The position numbers were made by a program, and so were the translations under genes. The notes below the pieces were generated by a model. It ran no database searches, was not told the origin of the DNA, and saw nothing but the letters and a program-made list of their open reading frames with translations. A stretch of 64,000 nucleotides of DNA, taken from the NCBI RefSeq assembly GCF_026013545.1, contig NZ_JAPDOG010000003.1:186001-250000 (forward strand), read 5' to 3'. Within the stretch, counting starts at the first letter, position 1; each line of letters starts with the position of its first letter. Origin of the DNA: Defluviimonas salinarum (GTDB lineage: Bacteria > Pseudomonadota > Alphaproteobacteria > Rhodobacterales > Rhodobacteraceae). Positions 35,112-44,984 of this stretch are shown in pieces.

Positions 35112-36512
35112 ATGACCAAGATCACCAATCACATGCCCACGAAAGAACTCCAGGCGCTTGACGCGGCGCATCACATGCACCCCTTCACCGAGGATGCCGC
35201 GCTCGCAAAGAAAGGCGCGCGCATCATCACCCGCGGCAAGGGCGTCTATCTCACCGACAGTGAGGGGAATGAGATCCTCGACGGCATGGCCGGCCTCTGG
35301 TGCGTGAACCTCGGCTATGGCCGCAAGGACATCGCCGAGGTGGCGGCGCGGCAGATGGAAGAGCTGTGCTATTACAACACCTTCTTCCAGACCAGCCACG
35401 TTCCCGCCATCGCGCTCGCGGCGAAGATCGCGGAACTGGCGCCGGGCGACCTGAACCACGTGTTCTACGCCGGATCTGGCTCGGAGGCGAATGACACCAA
35501 CATCCGCCTCGTCCGCCGCTACTGGGACGTGAAGGGCAAGCCCGAGAAGAACATCATCATCGCCCGCAAGAACGGCTACCACGGCTCGACCATGGGCGGC
35601 GGCTCGCTCGGCGGGATGGCCGGCATCCACGCCCAGGGCGGTTTGCCGATTCCGAACATCGTCCATATCGGCCAGCCGCATTGGTACGCCGAGGGCGGCG
35701 ACATGACGCCCGAGGAATTCGGTCTGGTGCGCGCCCGCGAGCTTGAGGACAAGATTAACGAGTTGGGCGCCGACCGCGTCGCCGCCTTCATCGGCGAGCC
35801 GGTCCAGGGTGCGGGCGGCGTGATCATCCCGCCCTCGACCTACTGGCCCGAGATCCAGCGCATCTGCGACAAGTACGGCATTCTCCTGATCGCCGACGAG
35901 GTCATCACCGGCTTCGGCCGCACCGGCAACTGGTTCGGCTCCGAGACCATGGGCATCAAGCCGCATATCATGACCATCGCCAAGGGCCTGTCGTCGGGCT
36001 ACGCGCCGATCGGCGGCTCGATCATCTGCGACGAGGTCTACCACACGGTCGCGAACTCGGGCGACGACTTCAACCACGGTTACACCTATTGCGGCCATCC
36101 CGTCGCCGCGGCCGTCGCGCTGCGCAACCTCGAGATCCTGGAAGAGGAAAACATCCTCGACCATGTCCGCAACGTGGCCCATCCCTACCTCGCCGAACGC
36201 TGGAACGCCCTGGCCGACCATCCGCTGGTGGGCGAGGCGCGGCTCATCGGCCTCATGGGCTCGATCGCGCTGACGCCGGACAAGGCGAACCGCGCCGCCT
36301 TCGCCTCCGAGGCCGGCACCGTCGGCTACCGCTGCCGCGAGCGCTGCTTCGCCAACAACCTCGTGATGCGCCATGTCGGCGACCGCATGATCATTTCGCC
36401 GCCCCTCGTCATCACCCCGGCGGAGATCGACGTCTTCATCGCCCGCGCAACGAAGTCGCTCGACGAGACCTATGCTGGGATCAAGGCGGACGGCCTGCTG
36501 AAGGCGGCCTGA
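35112..36512 (+). CDS. class III aminotransferase, probable putrescine-pyruvate type (SpuC-like)
   Basis: 466-residue omega-aminotransferase, PLP fold type I. Cofactor residues are visible: GSGSEAND for the phosphate, D262 in LIADEVITGFGRTG, and Schiff-base K291 in TIAKGLSSGYAPIGG. The sequence style (MHPFTE near the N-terminus; NIIIARKNGYHGST) fits the SpuC/omega-amino acid:pyruvate aminotransferases, which convert putrescine and related diamines to aminoaldehydes. The start at 35112 (MTKITNHMP) follows an ACAGG ribosome site. It lies next to a polyamine importer and amine oxidases, so putrescine or cadaverine is the likely substrate. Confidence 0.9.
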   Translation: MTKITNHMPTKELQALDAAHHMHPFTEDAALAKKGARIITRGKGVYLTDSEGNEILDGMAGLWCVNLGYGRKDIAEVAARQMEELCYYNTFFQTSHVPAIALAAKIAELAPGDLNHVFYAGSGSEANDTNIRLVRRYWDVKGKPEKNIIIARKNGYHGSTMGGGSLGGMAGIHAQGGLPIPNIVHIGQPHWYAEGGDMTPEEFGLVRARELEDKINELGADRVAAFIGEPVQGAGGVIIPPSTYWPEIQRICDKYGILLIADEVITGFGRTGNWFGSETMGIKPHIMTIAKGLSSGYAPIGGSIICDEVYHTVANSGDDFNHGYTYCGHPVAAAVALRNLEILEEENILDHVRNVAHPYLAERWNALADHPLVGEARLIGLMGSIALTPDKANRAAFASEAGTVGYRCRERCFANNLVMRHVGDRMIISPPLVITPAEIDVFIARATKSLDETYAGIKADGLLKAA

Positions 36513-36522
36513 GCGGGGCCGC

Positions 36523-37821
36523 ATGGACATCCTTTACGCCAATGACAGGGCCGGGGAATATCCCCGGTCCTGGTACGCCGACAGCGCCGAGGCTCCGGGC
36601 CCCTACGCGCAAGCCACGGGCGATCTGACCTGCGACGTCTGCGTCGTCGGCGCGGGGTTCACCGGTCTCTCGGCGGCGCTTCACCTCGCCGGGCGCGGCT
36701 TCGACGTGATCCTGCTCGACGCGCATCGCGTCGGCTGGGGCGCGTCGGGCCGCAACGGTGGCCAGGTAGGGACCGGCCAGCGGCTCGACCAGGAGGCGCT
36801 GGAGAAGCTGGTCGGGCTCGACCACGCCCGGGCGCTCTGGCACCTCGCGCAGGAAAGCGTCGCGCTGACGAAGGCCCTGGCGGCCGAGCACGCGCCGGAT
36901 GCCGGCTTCGCGCCGGGGATCATCCACGCCTGCCACCGCGCCCGCTATGTCCCCCATGCCCGCGACTACGCCGAGAAGATGGCGCGCGACTACGGCTACG
37001 ACCTGATCCGCCCGCTCGACCGCGAGGAGATGCGCCACATGGTCGGCTCGCCCGCCTATCACGGCGGCGACATCGACATGGGCGGCGGCCACCTGCATCC
37101 CCTGCGCTACGCCTTCGGCCTCGCCCGGGCGGCGCAGGCGAAAGGCGTGCGGATCTTCGAACGCTCCAAGGTCACGGCGATCACTGAGACCGCGCCCGCC
37201 ACGGTTGCGACGGAGAAGGCGAAGATCATTGCGGGCCATGTCGTCCTTGCCTGCAACGGCTATCTCGGCGACCTAAACAGGCGCGTCGCCACCCGCGTCA
37301 TGCCGATCAACAATTTCATCGTCGCGACCGAGCCTATGATGCCCGAGAGCCAGGAAAGCCTGATCCGGGGCAACCACGCCGTCGCCGACACCAAGTTCGT
37401 GATCAACTACTTCCGCTTCTCGGACGACCACCGCCTCCTGTTTGGCGGCGCAGAGAGCTACGGTTACCGCTTCCCCGATATCGCGGCGCTGGTGCGCAAG
37501 CCTATGCTGGAGATCTATCCCCAGCTCAAGGATGCGAAGATCACCCATGCCTGGGGCGGCACGCTCGGCATCACGATGAACCGGATGCCGCATTTCGAAC
37601 GGCTCGCCGGGAACGTCCTTTCCGCCTCGGGCTATTCGGGGCATGGCGTCGCGCTCGCGACGCTCGGCGGCAAGCTCGCGGCCGAGGCGATCGCCGGCCA
37701 GGCCGAACGGTTCGACCTGATGGCCTCGGTCCCGACCCGCGCGTTCCCGGGCGGGATCGCGCTGCGCTGGCCGCTCCTGGTGCTGGCGATGCTGTGGTTC
37801 TCGCTCCGCGACCGGCTCTGA
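36523..37821 (+). CDS. puuB: FAD-dependent amine oxidoreductase (PuuB-like)
   Basis: 432 residues, DAO superfamily. FAD motif VCVVGAGFTGLSAALHLAGRG, then GWGASGRNGGQVGTGQR and the C-terminal SASGYSGHGVALATLGGKLAAEA. It is very like gamma-glutamylputrescine oxidase (NYFRFSDDHRLLFGG is a typical segment). The C-terminus has a short hydrophobic stretch (RWPLLVLAMLWFSLRD) seen in many of these enzymes. It starts 10 bases after the aminotransferase stop, so the two form an operon. The symbol is given on family resemblance; no gamma-glutamylputrescine synthetase (puuA) is in the window. Confidence 0.85.
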   Translation: MDILYANDRAGEYPRSWYADSAEAPGPYAQATGDLTCDVCVVGAGFTGLSAALHLAGRGFDVILLDAHRVGWGASGRNGGQVGTGQRLDQEALEKLVGLDHARALWHLAQESVALTKALAAEHAPDAGFAPGIIHACHRARYVPHARDYAEKMARDYGYDLIRPLDREEMRHMVGSPAYHGGDIDMGGGHLHPLRYAFGLARAAQAKGVRIFERSKVTAITETAPATVATEKAKIIAGHVVLACNGYLGDLNRRVATRVMPINNFIVATEPMMPESQESLIRGNHAVADTKFVINYFRFSDDHRLLFGGAESYGYRFPDIAALVRKPMLEIYPQLKDAKITHAWGGTLGITMNRMPHFERLAGNVLSASGYSGHGVALATLGGKLAAEAIAGQAERFDLMASVPTRAFPGGIALRWPLLVLAMLWFSLRDRL

Positions 37822-37831
37822 GGCGGCGAGG

Positions 37832-37879
37832 CCGGGGGCGCTGCCCCCGGACCCCCGGGGTATTTCAGCAATGAAGAAG
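37832..37879 (+). repeat. dispersed intergenic repeat, copy 3
   Basis: Between convergent genes ending at 37821 and 37906. A hairpin with 8-bp arms CCGGGGGC/GCCCCCGG (37832-37839 and 37843-37850), then ACCCCCGGGGT, then TATTTCAGCAATGAAGAAG. It is the clearest copy of the family. Here it may also act as a terminator for both genes. Confidence 0.72.
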
Positions 37880-37905
37880 CTCCGGGGCGGAACTGCGGGC
37901 CCGCC

Positions 37906-39222
37906 CTAGGCGCCGGAGCCGAAGCGCGCGAGGCGGAAGGGGCCGAGGTCGTGGCCGGGCGCGCGGCCGTCGACGAGATCGGCGGTGACGCGGCCGATGC
38001 CCGGACCGATTCCGAAGCCGTGGCCCGACAGGCCGGTCGCGATGGTGAGGCCCGGCAGCGCCGCGGCGTGGTCGATCACCGGCAGGACATCCGGCATCGT
38101 GTCGATCATGCCGGCCCAGGCGGCGGCGATCGGCGGCTTTCCGAGCCCGGGGAAGGCGGCGGCGAACCGGTCGCGCATCCGTTCGACCTGCGGCAGGTCG
38201 GGGGCCGGGGCGAGGATGCGCATCCGCTCGAACGGGGTCTCCTCGTCCGCGGTCCAGCGGCGCGGCGTCCGCCAGGCATCGGGGAAGTGGCGCGGCGCGG
38301 CGGGCTTGAACCGCGTGCCGGCGATGTCCTTGCGGATCAGGGGCAGATAGGTCCGGAAATGCCGGAACGCATCCGGGCCGAGGTAGAAGTCGTGGGTGAG
38401 CCGCAGGGCAAGCGTGTAGCCTCCATCCTGCCGCCGCCGGAGCGCGAAGCGGCTGTCGGCCGCCGCGCCTGCGAAGATCTGCGGCAGGGGGGCGGTCGCT
38501 GCAACCGTCGCGCGGACCGAGAGCTGCGGCAGCCCAAGCCCATGCGTCCGGGCGAAGAGTGCGGACCACGATCCGCCGGCGAGCACCACCCGGTCCGCCG
38601 CGACGCGCCCCATCTCGGTCATCACGCCCGCGACGCGGCCCGCCGTGATGTCGAGCGCCCGCACGGCGCAGTTCTCGACGATCCGGACGCCGCGCGCCGC
38701 CGCCGCCTCGGCGAGCCGCGGCACCGCGATCCAGGGTTCCGCCTGTGCGTCCGAGGCGGTCCAGATCCCGCCGGTCCATCCCGCGTCGCCCGGTAGCATC
38801 GCTGCGACCTCGGAGCGCGACAGCACCCGCGTGTCGATCCCGTGCGCCCGCGCATGCGCCGTCCAGGCTTCGTGCGCCGCCATGTCCCTCGCCCCGTTGG
38901 CGATGTAGAGAACGCCGGTCTGGCGAAAGCCGAGCGAGGCGCCCGCCTCGGCCTCGAGCCCTTTCCAGATCGACAGCGCCTCGATCATGATCGGCAGTTC
39001 GGCCGGATCGCGGCCCTGCTGGCGCACCCAGCCCCAGTTGCGGCTCGACTGTTCCCCGGCGATCCGGCCCTTCTCGCAAAGGACGACCCGGACACCGCGG
39101 CGGGCGAGGTACCATGCCGTCATCACGCCGATCACGCCGCCGCCGATCACCACGACGTCGGCGGCCTTCGGCAGCGGGCCGGGGAAGCGGACCGGGCTCG
39201 CGACGGAGATCGGAAACGCCAC
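37906..39222 (-). CDS. FAD-dependent oxidoreductase, DAO family
   Basis: 438 residues. FAD motif VVVIGGGVIGVMTAWYLARRG, then GEQSSRNWGWVRQQGRD, and the C-terminal GLSGHGFGIGPGIGRVTADLV. The NWGWVRQQ block is typical of a Rhodobacterales/Rhizobiales group of DAO enzymes acting on secondary amines or D-amino acids. It is less like PuuB than the other two oxidases in the island. It is on the opposite strand, in its own unit, so its link to polyamine catabolism rests on proximity only. Confidence 0.85.
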   Translation of the reverse strand: MAFPISVASPVRFPGPLPKAADVVVIGGGVIGVMTAWYLARRGVRVVLCEKGRIAGEQSSRNWGWVRQQGRDPAELPIMIEALSIWKGLEAEAGASLGFRQTGVLYIANGARDMAAHEAWTAHARAHGIDTRVLSRSEVAAMLPGDAGWTGGIWTASDAQAEPWIAVPRLAEAAAARGVRIVENCAVRALDITAGRVAGVMTEMGRVAADRVVLAGGSWSALFARTHGLGLPQLSVRATVAATAPLPQIFAGAAADSRFALRRRQDGGYTLALRLTHDFYLGPDAFRHFRTYLPLIRKDIAGTRFKPAAPRHFPDAWRTPRRWTADEETPFERMRILAPAPDLPQVERMRDRFAAAFPGLGKPPIAAAWAGMIDTMPDVLPVIDHAAALPGLTIATGLSGHGFGIGPGIGRVTADLVDGRAPGHDLGPFRLARFGSGA

Positions 39223-39251
39223 TCTGAAACCTGCCTCCGCCCCGGGCGTGC

Positions 39252-40529
39252 TCAGTGCATCTTCTGGCGGATCCGCCGGATCATCAGCCAGACGGCGAGC
39301 AGCATCGGCGGCACCAGTGCCGCGGTCAACAGGCTTTTCTTCAAGCCCATCGCATCGGCGAGGGGCTGTAGGAAATAGCTGCCGAGGCTCACCGCGTAAT
39401 AGGAGATCGCGACGACCGAGAGCCCCTCGACCGTGTGCTGGAGCCTGAGCGCGAGGTCGGCGCGGCGGTCCATGCTCTCCAGGAGCTTCTGGTTCTGGCC
39501 CGAGCGTTCGACGTCGACGCGGGTCTGCAAGAGCTCGCCGGCGCGTTCGGCCCGCTCGGCCATTTGCTCAAGCCGCCGCTCGGCCGATTTCACCGTCCGC
39601 ATCGCCGGATCGTAGCGGCGGGTCATGAACTCGGCGAAGGTCTGGCGGCCGTTGAACCGCGTTTCGCGCAGGACCTGCACCCGCTGGGTGACGAGCGCCT
39701 CGTAGGCACCGGTCGCACCGAAGCGGAAGGCATGGCGCACGGCCTGCGCCTCAAGCTCGGCGGAGATCGCCAGAAGCTCGTGCAGCGTGTCCTCGGCGTC
39801 GCGGCCCTTGTCGGACATCGTCGCGACCAGCTCCGACAGCTTCGGGTCGAGCGCGTTGAGCCGGCCATTGAGCTCACGCGCCCGGCCGAGGCCGAGCATC
39901 GACATCGCCCGGTAGGTCTCGATCTCGCAAAGCCTTTGGACGATGCGGCCGATGCGGCGGGCGCCGGTGCCCGGCCGGGGAAAGATCGCGAAGCGCATGA
40001 AGCCCGCGGGGTCGATCTGGAAGTCGCCGGCGATGATCGCCGCCTCGTCCAGCACCCAGGAACAGGCGAGACTTTCGGGGACGAACCACTCCTCGAGCCG
40101 CGTCTTGACGGTCTCGAGGTCGTCGGGCAGCGGCTCCACCCGGATCAGGATCGCGGCGACGCGCCTGCCGGGCGCCCGCGCGGCCCAGTCGGCGGGGAAG
40201 ACCTCGGCCTCGGCCGGGTTGAAGGCGCGGTCACCGACGCCCCTGCCGAAGGCAGAATAGGTCACGAACTCGGTATGGCTTTCCCATTTCAGGTCGTGCC
40301 GTCCGATCCGCGCGGCGTGGTGGGTTGCGCCGTCGGGCGGATGCGCGGCGCCATGCCGGTCGAGGAGCGACAGGAGATGACCGCGGTCCTCGGCCCGGTC
40401 GCGGTTATGGGCGTCGACCGGCTGCTTCACCGCGAAATAGACGGCGTGGCAGGGCAGGTCGAGCGACGGGAAGGGCCGCGCGTGGAGTTCGTTCACAAGC
40501 GCGTAGCGCAGGGGATGGTCGTCGATCAT
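39252..40529 (-). CDS. DUF3422 family membrane protein
   Basis: 425 residues from the ATG at 40529 (MIDDHPLRYALVNELHARPF, the family signature). A soluble N-terminal region is followed by a long helical, probably coiled-coil part (about 230-370) and two C-terminal membrane helices (about 370-415). This matches the DUF3422 family, which is widespread in proteobacteria and of unknown function. It lies 29 bases upstream of the FAD oxidase on the same strand and could be co-transcribed with it. Confidence 0.88.
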   Translation of the reverse strand: MIDDHPLRYALVNELHARPFPSLDLPCHAVYFAVKQPVDAHNRDRAEDRGHLLSLLDRHGAAHPPDGATHHAARIGRHDLKWESHTEFVTYSAFGRGVGDRAFNPAEAEVFPADWAARAPGRRVAAILIRVEPLPDDLETVKTRLEEWFVPESLACSWVLDEAAIIAGDFQIDPAGFMRFAIFPRPGTGARRIGRIVQRLCEIETYRAMSMLGLGRARELNGRLNALDPKLSELVATMSDKGRDAEDTLHELLAISAELEAQAVRHAFRFGATGAYEALVTQRVQVLRETRFNGRQTFAEFMTRRYDPAMRTVKSAERRLEQMAERAERAGELLQTRVDVERSGQNQKLLESMDRRADLALRLQHTVEGLSVVAISYYAVSLGSYFLQPLADAMGLKKSLLTAALVPPMLLAVWLMIRRIRQKMH

Positions 40530-40633
40530 GGGTTGCGTCTCCGTGCCGGACCATAGCGCCCGCCAGGGCATTTGCGGGGGGAAAGCGTGCCGGTGACAGG
40601 CACACCGAAGTATACTTGCTTTTAAGCAACGCT

Positions 40634-41794
40634 TTAGCGGTATCGCGGCGCGATGAGAAGGGCCGCGAGCGCCGCCGCGGCGGCGGCCGCGAAGGTGGCG
40701 CCCGGCCCCGACAGCGTCCAGAGCGCACCGGCGAGGGCGTTGGCGCCGAGCGTGGCAACGCCGCTCATCAGGTTGAACGCGCCGAAGGCCGTGCCGCGCA
40801 GCTCCGACGGGGCGGCGCGGGCGATGGCGGCGGAGAGGAGGCCTTGGCTCAACCCCATATGGACGCCCCAGAGCGCGATGCCCACGAAGGCGGACGCGAG
40901 CCCGCCCGTCGCGGCGAAGATCAGATGCGCGGCCGCGAGTGTCAGGATCGAGAGGCGCAGGAGCCCGCCCTGCCCCGCCCGGTCCGACAATGCGCCAGCC
41001 GGCCAGGCGACCACGCCGTAGACGAGGTTCATCAGGACGAAGACAGCGGGCGCCCAGGCTGGTTCGAGTCCGGCATCGGCGGATTTGAGGATCAGGAAGG
41101 CCTCTGATATTCGCGCAAAAGACAGGGCCGCGCCGAAGGCAGCGACGCGCCAGAAGGCCGGGCCGAGGGCGGCAAGGGTCCGGCGGTCGAGGCGCGGCGG
41201 CACCTTCCGCTCGCCGTCGTGTCGCGGCGGCTCGGAAACGCCGCGCCAGAGGACGAGAACCGCGACGGCGGCGGGCAGGACGGCCACGGCGAAGACGAGC
41301 CGGATATCGCCACCCGACAAAAGCATCAGCGCGATGGCCAGGAGCGGCCCGAGGAACGCCCCCGCCGTATCGAGCGACTGGCGCAGGCCATAGGCCGCGC
41401 CCCTCTGATCCTCGGGCACGAGGTCGGCGACCAGCGCGTCGCGCGGCGCGCCCCTGATGCCCTTGCCGATCCGGTCGGCCATGCGCGCGGCGAGCACCGT
41501 TCCCGCGCCACCCGCCACCGCGAAGACCGGCTTCGTCAACGCCGCGAGCCCGTAGCCCGCGATAAGGAGCGGCTTGCGCCGTCCGATCCGGTCCGACCAG
41601 GCGCCGGAGAAGACCTTGACGATCTGCGCTGTCGCCTCCCCCGCCCCCTCGATCAAGCCGACCGCGAGCGCCGTCGCGCCGAGCGTCCCGGTCAGGAAGA
41701 GCGGCAGGAGCGCATGGATCATCTCGGAGGAGACATCCATGAAGAGGCTGACGAAGCCGAGCGCGACGACGCCTTTCGGAAGGTTTCGGAACAT
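40634..41794 (-). CDS. MFS transporter
   Basis: 386 residues with about 12 membrane helices. The intracellular loop 2-3 signature G-x-x-x-D-R-x-G-R-R/K is visible as GAWSDRIGRRKPLLIAGYG, and a similar block RMADRIGKGIRGAPRDALVADL follows. It resembles the multidrug/tetracycline-type exporter group; the substrate is unknown. It lies downstream of pntB, but a strong terminator separates the two. Confidence 0.87.
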   Translation of the reverse strand: MFRNLPKGVVALGFVSLFMDVSSEMIHALLPLFLTGTLGATALAVGLIEGAGEATAQIVKVFSGAWSDRIGRRKPLLIAGYGLAALTKPVFAVAGGAGTVLAARMADRIGKGIRGAPRDALVADLVPEDQRGAAYGLRQSLDTAGAFLGPLLAIALMLLSGGDIRLVFAVAVLPAAVAVLVLWRGVSEPPRHDGERKVPPRLDRRTLAALGPAFWRVAAFGAALSFARISEAFLILKSADAGLEPAWAPAVFVLMNLVYGVVAWPAGALSDRAGQGGLLRLSILTLAAAHLIFAATGGLASAFVGIALWGVHMGLSQGLLSAAIARAAPSELRGTAFGAFNLMSGVATLGANALAGALWTLSGPGATFAAAAAAALAALLIAPRYR

Positions 41795-41809
41795 GGCCCC
41801 CTCAAAGAA

Positions 41810-41836
41810 AAACCCCGGCCGCCTGGGCCGGGGTTT
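41810..41836 (-). terminator. Rho-independent terminator of pntA-pntB
   Basis: A perfect 11-bp stem (AAACCCCGGCC at 41810-41820, GGCCGGGGTTT at 41826-41836) with a 5-base loop; on the minus strand it is followed by TTTTTCTTT. It starts 5 bases after the pntB stop codon. The MFS start at 41794 lies just beyond, so the MFS gene probably needs its own promoter or read-through. Confidence 0.85.
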
Positions 41837-41840
41837 CGCT

Positions 41841-43274
41841 TCAGTCGAGCATCGGCAGGAGGCTGTCCACCGACTTCTTGGCGTCGCCGTAGAACATCCG
41901 CGTGTTATCCTTGTAGAACAGGGGGTTCTCGATGCCGGAATAGCCGGTGCCCTGGCCGCGCTTGGAAACGAAGACCTGTTTCGCCTTCCAGACCTCGAGG
42001 ACCGGCATCCCGGCGATGGGGGAGTTCGGGTCCTCCTGTGCGGCCGGGTTCACGATGTCGTTCGAGCCGATGACGATGGCGACGTCCGTCGAGGGGAAGT
42101 CGTCGTTGATCTCGTCCATCTCCAGCACGATGTCGTAGGGCACCTTGGCCTCGGCCAGGAGCACGTTCATGTGGCCCGGCAGCCGGCCCGCGACGGGGTG
42201 GATGCCGAAGCGCACCTCCTTGCCCTTGGCGCGGAGCTTGCGGGTCAGTTCCGCGACCGACTGCTGCGCCTGCGCCACCGCCATGCCGTAGCCCGGCACG
42301 ATGATGACGGAGTCGGCGTCGTTCAGCGCCGCCGCCACGCCGTCGGCGTCGATGGCTATCTGTTCGCCCGCGATCTCCATCGCCGGACCGGCCGTGTTGC
42401 CGAAGCCGCCGAGGATGACAGAGATGAAGGACCGGTTCATCGCCTTGCACATGATGTAGCTCAGGATCGCACCCGAGGAACCGACGAGCGCCCCGGTCAC
42501 GATCAGGAGGTCATTCCCGAGCGAGAAGCCGATCGCCGCCGCGGCCCAGCCCGAATAGGAGTTCAGCATCGAGACGACGACCGGCATATCCGCCCCGCCG
42601 ATCCCCATGATCAGGTGATAGCCGATGAAGAGCGCCGCCAGCGTCATCAGGAAGAGCGGGAAGAAGCCGCCGGTGTTGAAGTACCAGATGAGGCAGATCA
42701 CCGAGAGCGCCGCGGCGCCCGCGTTCAGCATGTGCCCGCCCGGCAGCTTCTCGGCCTTCGAGGTCACCTTGCCCGCGAGCTTGCCGAAGGCGATGACCGA
42801 GCCGGTGAAGGTCACGGCCCCGATGAAGATGCCGAGGAACAGCTCGACCCTGAGGATCGACTGCTCGACCGGCGTCTTGTGGGCGAGGACGGCGGCGAAG
42901 CCTTCGAGCCCGTGACGGGCCTCCTCGCTCATCGCCAGCACGTTGCCGAGCTCAAAATGCGCGTTGAAGCCGACGAAGACGGCCGCGAGGCCGACCAGCG
43001 AGTGCATCGCCGCGACGAGCTGCGGCATCTCGGTCATCTGGACCTTGTTGGCGACGTAAGTGCCGATGATGCCGCCGCCCGCGATCAGCAGCACCGACAG
43101 GAGCCACAGCCCCGAGCCCGGCCCGATCAGTGTCGCGGCGACGGCGAGGCCCATGCCGACGATGCCGTACCAGACCGCGCGCTTGGCGCTTTCCTGCCCC
43201 GAAAGCCCGCCGAGCGACAGGATGAAGAGAACCGCCGCAACGACATAGGCGGCCGTGGTGAAACCGAATTCCAT
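41841..43274 (-). CDS. pntB: NAD(P) transhydrogenase beta subunit
   Basis: 477 residues. The N-terminal half is membrane domain II (about nine helices); the C-terminal soluble domain III binds NADP(H), with [29 protein letters not shown] and [15 protein letters not shown] visible. With PntA it couples hydride transfer from NADH to NADP+ to proton entry, supplying NADPH. It follows pntA by 14 bases and ends in a strong terminator. Confidence 0.97.
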   Translation of the reverse strand: MEFGFTTAAYVVAAVLFILSLGGLSGQESAKRAVWYGIVGMGLAVAATLIGPGSGLWLLSVLLIAGGGIIGTYVANKVQMTEMPQLVAAMHSLVGLAAVFVGFNAHFELGNVLAMSEEARHGLEGFAAVLAHKTPVEQSILRVELFLGIFIGAVTFTGSVIAFGKLAGKVTSKAEKLPGGHMLNAGAAALSVICLIWYFNTGGFFPLFLMTLAALFIGYHLIMGIGGADMPVVVSMLNSYSGWAAAAIGFSLGNDLLIVTGALVGSSGAILSYIMCKAMNRSFISVILGGFGNTAGPAMEIAGEQIAIDADGVAAALNDADSVIIVPGYGMAVAQAQQSVAELTRKLRAKGKEVRFGIHPVAGRLPGHMNVLLAEAKVPYDIVLEMDEINDDFPSTDVAIVIGSNDIVNPAAQEDPNSPIAGMPVLEVWKAKQVFVSKRGQGTGYSGIENPLFYKDNTRMFYGDAKKSVDSLLPMLD

Positions 43275-43288
43275 CTCTGCGGCCTCCT

Positions 43289-44863
43289 TCAGGATTTCTG
43301 GAACATGGCGAGCATGCGCCGGGTGACGAGGAAGCCGCCGAAGATGTTGATTCCGGCCATGAAGATCGAAAGCGCCGCGAGCACGATCACCAGGAACGAG
43401 CCCGATCCGATCTGCATCAGGGCGCCGAGGATGATGATCGACGAGATCGCGTTGGTGACCGCCATCAAGGGCGTGTGCAGCGAATGCGAGACGTTCCAGA
43501 TCACCTGGAAGCCGACGAAGACGGCAAGCACGAAGACGATGAAGTGTTGCATGAAGCTCGCCGGAGCCACGAGGCCCACGCCCAGCAGAAGCGCGCCGCC
43601 GACGGTCAGAAGCGTGACCTGGCTGCGGGTCTGTTTCCTGAAGAGCGCGATTTCCTGCGCGCGCCGCTCCTCCGGCGTCAGTTCCTTTGCCTTCTCCTTC
43701 GGCTTCTGCGCCGCGATCGCCTGCACCTTCGGCGGCGGCGGCGGGAAGGTGATCTCGCCGCCATGGGTCACCGTGGCGCCGCGGATCACGTCATCTTCCA
43801 TGTTGTGGTTGACGACACCGTCCTTGCCCGGCGTCAAGTCCGCCATCATGTGGCGGACGTTGTTGGCGTAAAGCGTCGAGGACTGCGTCGCCATGCGGCT
43901 TGGGAAGTCGGTGTAGCCGACGATGGTCACGCCATTGTCGGTGACGATCTTCTCGTCGGCCTTGGTCAGCTCGCAGTTGCCGCCACGCTCGGCGGCAAGG
44001 TCGACGATGACCGAGCCCGGCTTCATCGCCTCGACCATGTCCTTGGTCCAGAGGACCGGGGCATCACGGCCGGGGATGAGCGCGGTGGTGATGACGATGT
44101 CCACCTCGGGCGCGAGCTCGCGGAACTTCTTCAGCTGCGCTTCGCGGAACTCGGGGGAGGACGGGGCGGCATAGCCCCCCGTCGCGGCACCGTCGGTCTG
44201 GCTCTCGGCGAAGTCGAGATAGACGAACTCGGCACCCATCGATTCGATCTGTTCGGCCACTTCGGGGCGCACGTCGAAGGCATAGGTGATGGCACCGAGC
44301 GAGGTCGAGGTGCCGATCGCGGCGAGACCGGCGACGCCGGCGCCGACGACGAGCACCTTCGCGGGGGGCACCTTGCCCGCCGCCGTCACCTGGCCGGTGA
44401 AAAAGCGGCCGAAGTTGTTGCCCGCCTCGATCACCGCGCGGTAGCCGGCGATATTGGCCATCGAACTGAGCGCGTCCATCTTCTGCGCGCGGCTGATCCG
44501 CGGCACCATGTCCATCGCGACGACGGTGGCGCCCTGCTTGTTCGCGAGCTCCAGAAGTTCCTTGTTCTGCGCCGGATAGAAGAACGAGATCAGGGTCTGG
44601 CCCTTCGAGAGCCGCTTGGTCTCGGTTTCCGAGGGCGGCCGCACCTTGGCGACCACGTCGACTTCCTTGAAGAGCGCGGCCGCGGTCTTGACCACCGTCA
44701 CGCCGGCCGCCTCGTAGGCCTTGTCCGAGAACCCGGCCGCCGCCCCGGCGCCGGTCTCGACGAAACACTCGTGCCCCAGCTTCTTCAGCAGTCCCGCCGA
44801 GTCGGGCGTCAGCGCCACCCGCGCCTCGCCCTCGAATATCTCCTTCGGTGCCCCGATCTTCAC
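43289..44863 (-). CDS. pntA: NAD(P) transhydrogenase alpha subunit
   Basis: 524 residues. Domain I binds NAD(H) ([20 protein letters not shown] at the start; [22 protein letters not shown] is the nucleotide fold), followed by a linker with [16 protein letters not shown] and the three to four membrane helices of domain II in the same chain. This unsplit architecture is that of the E. coli type, not the three-gene pntAA/AB/B type. It is the first gene of pntAB; a possible promoter lies at 44939-44968. Confidence 0.97.
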   Translation of the reverse strand: MKIGAPKEIFEGEARVALTPDSAGLLKKLGHECFVETGAGAAAGFSDKAYEAAGVTVVKTAAALFKEVDVVAKVRPPSETETKRLSKGQTLISFFYPAQNKELLELANKQGATVVAMDMVPRISRAQKMDALSSMANIAGYRAVIEAGNNFGRFFTGQVTAAGKVPPAKVLVVGAGVAGLAAIGTSTSLGAITYAFDVRPEVAEQIESMGAEFVYLDFAESQTDGAATGGYAAPSSPEFREAQLKKFRELAPEVDIVITTALIPGRDAPVLWTKDMVEAMKPGSVIVDLAAERGGNCELTKADEKIVTDNGVTIVGYTDFPSRMATQSSTLYANNVRHMMADLTPGKDGVVNHNMEDDVIRGATVTHGGEITFPPPPPKVQAIAAQKPKEKAKELTPEERRAQEIALFRKQTRSQVTLLTVGGALLLGVGLVAPASFMQHFIVFVLAVFVGFQVIWNVSHSLHTPLMAVTNAISSIIILGALMQIGSGSFLVIVLAALSIFMAGINIFGGFLVTRRMLAMFQKS

Positions 44864-44938
44864 TGTCCATTCCCCTCCGCGATGGCGCCGATGCCCGTAT
44901 TCGCCGCATCGTCGCGCGTTTCCGACGTTCGCCCTGCG

Positions 44939-44968
44939 TTAATAGCTTGCTGCGCCGCAGCGCGACAA
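44939..44968 (-). promoter_or_regulatory. candidate promoter of pntA-pntB
   Basis: On the minus strand TTGTCG (44963-44968), an 18-base spacer and TATTAA (44939-44944). The spacer contains a 13-bp palindrome GCTGCGCCGCAGC (44949-44961), a possible regulator site. The start codon lies about 75 bases downstream. Confidence 0.35.
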
Positions 44969-44984
44969 GGGTGTTTCCGTTCTG

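Noticed and set aside
28769-39222. Three DAO-family oxidases as a tandem duplication
   Set aside because: They share only the FAD-binding pattern; flanking and substrate-domain sequences differ too much for a recent duplication.
41574-43871. Open frame antisense to the MFS gene and pntA-pntB
   Set aside because: The product is a charged low-complexity sequence; all three genes on the minus strand are intact.
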